DNA from: an uncultured Lachnospiraceae bacterium
GTDB lineage: Bacteria; Bacillota; Clostridia; Lachnospirales; Lachnospiraceae
Direction: 5' to 3'
Assembly: GCA_910588875.1 (NCBI GenBank)
Contig: CAJURT010000024.1
Location: forward strand, 1 to 57,164
Length of the DNA stretch: 57,164 nucleotides
Part shown: positions 51,950 through 57,164 of the stretch, one piece after another
How positions within the stretch are numbered: the stretch's first letter is position 1
Layout: each line of letters begins with the position of its first letter
Program-made: the position numbers and the translations under genes
Notes under the pieces: generated by a model
Seen by the model: only the letters and a program-made list of their open reading frames with translations
Told to the model about the DNA's origin: nothing
Databases searched by the model: none

Positions 51950-51978
51950 ATTATAAAGTCCATTTTCCTTTTTGTCTA
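51950..51978 (-). promoter_or_regulatory. Promoter of the hemerythrin-kinase operon
   Basis: On the minus strand the -35 is TAGACA (51973-51978) and the -10 is TATAAT (51950-51955), with a 17-base spacer. Confidence 0.7.
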
Positions 51979-52033
51979 CCTTGGTTGCGCAAAACCTTGT
52001 CTCGCCTTATTTATTTTGATAACATTATCGCAA

Positions 52034-52081
52034 AGGGACAAGGCACAAAAAGCCAAAAACGGCTTTTTGCGCCCTGTCCCT
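52034..52081 (-). terminator. Terminator after the second hybrid kinase
   Basis: AGGGACA-GGC-CAAAAAGCC pairs with GGCTTTTTG-GCC-TGTCCCT. The inner AAAAAGCC/GGCTTTTT stem with its T run acts as the core. It lies about 20 bases past the stop at 52101. Confidence 0.85.
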
Positions 52082-52100
52082 CTACTGTCTGCCAACACTC

Positions 52101-54296
52101 TTACTTCAAATACTTTTTTAGTTTTTGGGCAACCGCCTCAACATCAATCGGTTTTGCCAAATGGTCATTCATGCCGCACTCTAAACACTTTTGGATATCC
52201 TCGGAGAATGCATCCGCAGTCATTGCAATAATGGGAATATCTGCATCCCCCCGTTCCAGCCCCCGGATAGCCCTGGTGGCCTCATAGCCGTCCATCACAG
52301 GCATTCTCACGTCCATCAGAATCGCATCATAATACCCAACAGGGGATTCCCCGAATTTTTCAACACAGACTTGCCCGTTTTCCACCCAGTCCATTTCCAT
52401 TTCAAGGACAGCAAGAAGTTCCCTTGCAACTTCCCAGTTAAGTTCATTATCCTCCGCCAGTAAAATATGCTTACCCCGAAGCGTCAGGTCAGCCGCTTTT
52501 TCTGCATCACCCTCTTCTTTGGCATCAATCTCTCCTTCCGGTGCTTTTGCCAAGTCAAAAACAACGTGGAACTCGCTGCCCTTACCTTGCTCGCTGCAGA
52601 CAGAAATGGTGCCCCCCATCGCATCTACAATATATTTGGTAATTGCCATCCCCAGCCCGGAACCCTCTGTCTTCTGTACCCGGGTGTTGTCCTCCCTGCT
52701 GAAAGATTCAAATATTTCCTTTTGGTACTCCTTTGACATGCCAATGCCTGTATCACTCACCAGGAAATGGGTGCGGACACAGGAGTCATCCTCAGGCAAT
52801 GCCTCCTGATACACAGACACCTGGACAGAGCCTTTCTCCGGCGTAAATTTAACGGCATTCCCCAACAAGTTAATCAACACCTGATTCAGCCGCACACTGT
52901 CACAGTATACATTTTCCGCAAGGATCTCATAGGCAACCGCATTAAACTGCTGATTTTTTGCCTTAACCTGGGGCTGTACAATATTTACAATACTGTCCAT
53001 CACATCCCTCAGGGATACCGGCTCCACATTCAGAATCATTTTACCGCTTTCAATTTTGGACATATCCAATACATCGTTAATCAGGCCCAGCAGATGTTTG
53101 CTGGATAATGCTATTTTACGGAGGCATTCCTGTACCTGCTCCTGATTGCAGGGATTGGCCATTGCGATTGATGTCATACCGATTATGGCATTCATGGGTG
53201 TGCGTATGTCGTGGCTCATTCTGGACAGAAATTCCTGCTTTGCCGCATTCGCATTTTCCGCCTCTTTACGCGCCTTTTCCGCTGCCTTGCGCGCCTCATC
53301 CATTTCCGTATTCATATGCTTTAATTCGGATACCTGGCTTTGGAACACTCTTAAATACTGAAAAAATATGTACAGGAGCATGGCAATGACCGCAAAGGAA
53401 GCGGCATAGACAAGGACAAGCCAGTGGCGGCCCATATCCGAAATTGCATGGTCCAGTCCGTCAAAAGGCAGGACGGTCACCAGATTCCACTCGCAGTAAG
53501 GAAGGCTGGTGCAGTACAGATGGCGCCGTGATTCACCGCTCTTTAGAATAACGGAATAATCCTCCTTTGCATTCATCGCTGCCGTCATCTGCCCAATATA
53601 ATAATCCACCTCCTTATTCTGGCCGTCAAAAATGCAATAAAGCCTGTCAAAATAATTTTCATCTTTGCCCCCCTGGTCCCGGATAACATAACTGCCGTCT
53701 TTGCGGATAACATACGAATAGATCAGAGGATTATCTGTGTCAAGGAAAAGGACTTCCCCCATATATTTTGAAGAAAGGCCTGCGATAAGGGCAATACTGG
53801 TGCTTCCGTCAGACATGGGGTATTCACAGGGGACGCCAAATAAAATCACGTCATCCCCGCTGCTGTCCCTGGCAGATGATACTTTGCGCTCCCCCTTTTC
53901 CAGGCTTCCCAAAAACGGCTCCGGGTTATTTGGCTCCACAGGATCCCCATAAACCATTTCAATTTTTCCATCAGGCGAACACAGGGCAGCACATAGGAAA
54001 TGCCTTGCTCTCGCCCCATATTCGATTTCTTCTTTCGAGCCGTAACCCGGTTCCTTTTCATCTGCTGCAATGCGTGCTATCGATTCCACCATAGTCAGAC
54101 GGAGCGCAATAATCGTTTCAAAATGCAAAGATACCTGCTCATTCATTCCGGACATATAAGTAGTGCCTATATCCTCAATCGTATTTGTACTCATTTTGTT
54201 TATGGAAATCCCCAAAAACAAAAAAATGAAAATATTTAAGCAGATAATCACTGCTGTGCTGATCTTTAATGAACGCGGCAAAGCCATGCTCTTCAT
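52101..54296 (-). CDS. Hybrid sensor histidine kinase (dCACHE-like sensor, one receiver)
   Basis: This is a kinase of about 731 residues, close in sequence to the one at 27384-29948 but with one receiver only. Helix 1 (STAVIICLNIFIFLFLGISI) and a helix near residue 320 bracket the sensor (SLPYCEWNLVTVLPFDG). The H-box is FLSRMSHDIRTPMNAI. ATPase motifs are NLLGNAVKFTP, DTGIGM and GSGLGMAITK. The receiver has LLAEDNELNWEV and LMDVRMPVM. The start is taken as MKSMALPRSLKI at 54296, where GGAG lies 11 bases upstream; longer in-frame options reach 54353. It follows the GAF-PAS kinase by 105 bp. Confidence 0.88.
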   Translation of the reverse strand: MKSMALPRSLKISTAVIICLNIFIFLFLGISINKMSTNTIEDIGTTYMSGMNEQVSLHFETIIALRLTMVESIARIAADEKEPGYGSKEEIEYGARARHFLCAALCSPDGKIEMVYGDPVEPNNPEPFLGSLEKGERKVSSARDSSGDDVILFGVPCEYPMSDGSTSIALIAGLSSKYMGEVLFLDTDNPLIYSYVIRKDGSYVIRDQGGKDENYFDRLYCIFDGQNKEVDYYIGQMTAAMNAKEDYSVILKSGESRRHLYCTSLPYCEWNLVTVLPFDGLDHAISDMGRHWLVLVYAASFAVIAMLLYIFFQYLRVFQSQVSELKHMNTEMDEARKAAEKARKEAENANAAKQEFLSRMSHDIRTPMNAIIGMTSIAMANPCNQEQVQECLRKIALSSKHLLGLINDVLDMSKIESGKMILNVEPVSLRDVMDSIVNIVQPQVKAKNQQFNAVAYEILAENVYCDSVRLNQVLINLLGNAVKFTPEKGSVQVSVYQEALPEDDSCVRTHFLVSDTGIGMSKEYQKEIFESFSREDNTRVQKTEGSGLGMAITKYIVDAMGGTISVCSEQGKGSEFHVVFDLAKAPEGEIDAKEEGDAEKAADLTLRGKHILLAEDNELNWEVARELLAVLEMEMDWVENGQVCVEKFGESPVGYYDAILMDVRMPVMDGYEATRAIRGLERGDADIPIIAMTADAFSEDIQKCLECGMNDHLAKPIDVEAVAQKLKKYLK

Positions 54297-54401
54297 ACTT
54301 TTTTCATCTCCATTTCTTTTGCTTTCTTCCCAGCACATGGCAAAAGGGCACATTCTGTACCCTTTACATATTTTGCAGTATTTGCGCTATCCGGGCGCAA
54401 A

Positions 54402-56984
54402 TCAGCGCCTCAGCCGGCTCATGGCCCTGAACATTTTTTTGATATCCACAGGCTTTGCCAAATGCTCATTCATTCCGGCTGCCTTTGCCATTGCAATATC
54501 CTCTTCAAATGCGTTCGCTGACAATGCGATAATAGGCACAGACTTTGCGTCCGGGCGGTCCAGGCCGCGTATCACACGGGTTGCTTCATATCCGCTCATG
54601 ACCGGCATCATCAAATCCATGAGCACACAGTCAAACGTTCCCGGACCGGATGCCACAAAAGCATCCACAGCGGCTTTCCCATCATTCGCGGTTACCACCT
54701 TTGCGCCTGCCTCCTTGAGCATAAACTCCACAATTTCACAGTTGATCTCATTATCCTCCACCAAAAGGACATGCATCCCGGCAATATTCCCCCCTGCATC
54801 CTGCTCCCCGTCTGCAGGCTGTGTTCCCCCCGCCTCATCCACTTTCATGGGCAGGGTAATCACAAACACGCTTCCCTTACCAATCTGGCTGTCTACCTCA
54901 ATGGTTCCCTTCATCTGGTCTACCAGTTTTTTTACCGTGGACATGCCAAGCCCAACACCGTTATAATAGGTTCTTGCGTCTTGATGTTCCTGGGTAAAGG
55001 GCTCAAAGATATGCTTTATAAAGTCCTCTCCAATACCAATCCCCGTGTCTTCTATCACAAACCGGTAGTTTGCGGTCCCCTCCTGGCAGGAGATTTCCTT
55101 CACCCGGACAAACACAAAACCATGGGGCTTGTTATATTTGATGGCATTGTCGATGATATTGATCAGGATCTTTTTTATATGCAGGAGGTTTCCCACCAGC
55201 CTGCCATGATTGAGGCCAACTTCCTCCAGCACCAGCCGGATCCCCTCTGCTTCTGCCTCAGCATGCAAAATTTCGATGCAGCTTTCCAATACATCATGAA
55301 GGTCAAAGGGTTCCTCCACCACCACTGGCCTTCCGCTCTCCAGTTTACTGATCTGAAGGACATCATTGACCAGGGACAGCAGATGCTCTGTTGAGACACG
55401 GATTTTCTTCCGGCACTCCCTCTGCCTCTCCAGGTCATCCTCACTTTTCTCTATAATGGCCAGCATTCCTAATATCCCATTGATCGGAGTACGGAGATCA
55501 TGGGACATATGGGAAAGGAATTCACTCTTTGCCGAATTTGCCTGCCTGACCTTCTCCAGCAGTTCCATAATGGCCTGCTCCTGTTTCTCCCTCGTCATCA
55601 TGGTTTCTGTGATATCCTGGTGGTAGCCATTCAGGCTGGCACCAGGTTTTTTAAATGTTCTGTCCGGCACCCCTCCGCAGCGGACATAAATTTTCCCAAG
55701 TTTTGGATGGTTCCATGGATAAATCACCTCAGAACGCCCGGATTCCAATATCTCCCGTACTGATTCCTGCACCATTTCCACATAGTCTGGTTCAATATTC
55801 CGGAACCAGTGCTGATAGCATTCCTCCGGCCTGATCTCATCCGGCACTCCCAAAAGGATCCGCATGGTCCGGTCTGTATACATCCTGGGCGGACATCCCT
55901 CCTCCAGTTCAATCGTCCAGATACCGGTTCTGGCTCCCTCCAGAATATCCTCCAAACTCTGCCTTGCCTCCAGCTTGTACTTTTCTTCCTGTTCCACCAC
56001 AGCATTGACGTCCCGCAGGGCAAAAATTGCACAGTGTTCTCCCGCTGTCCTCTCTGTGGCAGAAAAATGGATCTCCAGGTATTTCAGCCCATAGGGACTG
56101 TCATTCACCTGGTACCGGACATAGAACTTTTTCTTCTCCCGAAATTCTGCAAGTACATAGTCTTTTTTTGTTATAGCCCGGAGCCGTTCCTGATCCCGCG
56201 AAACCACATACCGGGAAATATAACGTTCCATGGCGATCTGATAACCGTCCGCAAAATTAGCGGCCCAATCCATGCACAGCTGTTTGCTGTCCCTGTATAC
56301 CTCACATTCCCCCGTGTCAAAATTCACCTGATAGATACCCAGGTAGTCCACACTGAGGGCATGGAGGACATCATAACTCCGCTTTTGAAGTTCACGGACC
56401 AAATTACGCCGTTTCAAGGAGGATACGATAAAATATGCCGCCGTCTGGAGCATGTTCGATGCATATTCCAGGGATTTCACCGGCGGATTGTCCACGCCAT
56501 AAAAACCAATGGCCTCTTTTCCATCATAAAGGGGAACCACCACAAGGGAATGGATGCCCTGACGCTTCAGGTTGTCATATTGAAGCGGTTCCGTTTCCCG
56601 GATCTCTTCCAGGCTTTCTATCTCGATATGCTTCCCGACACTGAAATTCCGGTACCAGCTTGCACATACCTCAGGGGGAACATTCTGAAGATTCTCCTTT
56701 TCCGGTTCCACCCCGTCAGCCACCCACTCATAGGTGTTGTCGTCACAGCCGGACTCATTCTGCTCAAATATATAGGTCCGTTCCCCTTTCAGCGCTTTTC
56801 CCAGATACTCCAGCAGCACCTGAAGCGACTGGTCCGGGGTTTCCTCAAGCAGGGCGACGCGGAGGCTCTCGTTGATGACAGCCTCCATATTCCGGACACT
56901 TTGTACGCCACTGTTCAGTTCTTGGCCCTCATTGGCCAAAGTTTCATTGGCTCCCTGTTCAAAATGCCTCCCCGAATATCCCAT
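54402..56984 (-). CDS. Soluble GAF-PAS hybrid histidine kinase with one receiver
   Basis: This is a protein of about 860 residues without membrane helices. A GAF domain spans about residues 45-180 (LVVVPLYDGKEAIGFYGVDNP). PAS-like domains follow (about 195-330 and 340-475, the latter ending NGYHQDITETMM). The H-box is FLSHMSHDLRTPINGI. ATPase motifs are NIIDNAIKYN, DTGIGI and GVGLGMSTVK. The receiver has LLVEDNEINCEI and LMDLMMPVM. I chose the ATG at 56984, with GGAGG 8 bases upstream; MEGRR at 56999 and the longer frame lack this. It heads the second signalling cluster. Confidence 0.9.
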   Translation of the reverse strand: MGYSGRHFEQGANETLANEGQELNSGVQSVRNMEAVINESLRVALLEETPDQSLQVLLEYLGKALKGERTYIFEQNESGCDDNTYEWVADGVEPEKENLQNVPPEVCASWYRNFSVGKHIEIESLEEIRETEPLQYDNLKRQGIHSLVVVPLYDGKEAIGFYGVDNPPVKSLEYASNMLQTAAYFIVSSLKRRNLVRELQKRSYDVLHALSVDYLGIYQVNFDTGECEVYRDSKQLCMDWAANFADGYQIAMERYISRYVVSRDQERLRAITKKDYVLAEFREKKKFYVRYQVNDSPYGLKYLEIHFSATERTAGEHCAIFALRDVNAVVEQEEKYKLEARQSLEDILEGARTGIWTIELEEGCPPRMYTDRTMRILLGVPDEIRPEECYQHWFRNIEPDYVEMVQESVREILESGRSEVIYPWNHPKLGKIYVRCGGVPDRTFKKPGASLNGYHQDITETMMTREKQEQAIMELLEKVRQANSAKSEFLSHMSHDLRTPINGILGMLAIIEKSEDDLERQRECRKKIRVSTEHLLSLVNDVLQISKLESGRPVVVEEPFDLHDVLESCIEILHAEAEAEGIRLVLEEVGLNHGRLVGNLLHIKKILINIIDNAIKYNKPHGFVFVRVKEISCQEGTANYRFVIEDTGIGIGEDFIKHIFEPFTQEHQDARTYYNGVGLGMSTVKKLVDQMKGTIEVDSQIGKGSVFVITLPMKVDEAGGTQPADGEQDAGGNIAGMHVLLVEDNEINCEIVEFMLKEAGAKVVTANDGKAAVDAFVASGPGTFDCVLMDLMMPVMSGYEATRVIRGLDRPDAKSVPIIALSANAFEEDIAMAKAAGMNEHLAKPVDIKKMFRAMSRLRR

Positions 56985-57056
56985 ACGCCTGCCCTCCATA
57001 TAGTAGTTCCGCCTTATTCTTGCAGTCTTACCAAAAAAACCAGAAAAGTCCTTGTC

Positions 57057-57085
57057 ATAATACCATACACCCCCAACTACGTCAA
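57057..57085 (-). promoter_or_regulatory. Promoter of the GAF-PAS kinase
   Basis: On the minus strand the -35 is TTGACG (57080-57085) and the -10 is TATTAT (57057-57062), with a 17-base spacer. The leader is about 65 bases. Confidence 0.75.
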
Positions 57086-57164
57086 TATAGACGGAAACTT
57101 TTGTATAGCACCTGAAATGAAATCTTAAATTCCACCTTCTCAAACTACAGTAGCATTTACCTCT

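Overview
The window looks like chromosomal DNA from an anaerobic Lachnospiraceae-type member of the Clostridia. The basis is gene content and order: a six-gene rnf operon, hrcA-grpE-dnaK-dnaJ under a perfect CIRCE element, GlpP-type glycerol control, DusB-GreA-LysS and DnaE-PfkA neighbourhoods, Rpn-family and Uma2-family nucleases, and strong Shine-Dalgarno and sigma-A-type promoter sequences. Nearly every gene lies on the minus strand. The only plus-strand locus is a broken rpn gene near 16.2-17.5 kb. I see no rRNA, tRNA, CRISPR array, prophage or transposase gene.

Layout by coordinate. 1-8.4 kb holds housekeeping genes: lysS (cut by the window edge), greA, dusB, a small DUF6145-like gene, pfkA and dnaE. 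8.4-9.0 kb has a BlaI-type repressor. 9.0-15.9 kb is a five-gene operon that reads as cystine or cysteine catabolism: a CyuA-type cysteine desulfidase, a TcyP-like symporter, a CoA-disulfide-reductase-type flavoprotein, an AbgT-type transporter and an M24 peptidase. 16.0-17.5 kb holds the rpn gene, split by a 161-bp palindromic element and followed by a tandem copy of its tail. 17.6-19.7 kb carries a YheO-type regulator, a papain-like-fold protein and glpP. 20-26 kb is the glycerol regulon: glpA, a FAD oxidoreductase, a DUF1667 protein, mgtC and glpK. Two leaders here contain terminators preceded by the same 12-nt motif, as expected for GlpP antitermination. 26.1-32.5 kb is an apparent signalling operon: a REC/HD-GYP/PAS/GGDEF protein, an HPt protein, a double-receiver hybrid kinase, a SanA/YdcF protein and ferritin. 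32.7-37.9 kb is rnfCDGEAB with its promoter and terminator.

38-39.9 kb is a Uma2 gene and about 1 kb of non-coding DNA with a 311-bp MITE flanked by 7-bp direct repeats. 39.9-46.2 kb is the heat-shock operon hrcA-grpE-dnaK-dnaJ plus a DUF4234 membrane protein. 46.4-48.7 kb is purine nucleoside phosphorylase and an NSS-type amino-acid transporter. 48.7-57.1 kb is a second signalling cluster: three hybrid histidine kinases and a hemerythrin protein with an extra C-terminal domain.

The least ordinary points are the rpn locus, which has an internal Shine-Dalgarno and start codon plus a second tail copy; the cystine operon; the paired glp leaders; the complete HPt-containing phosphorelay ending in c-di-GMP domains; and the hemerythrin fusion. 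All identities come from reading motifs by eye. No database search was run.
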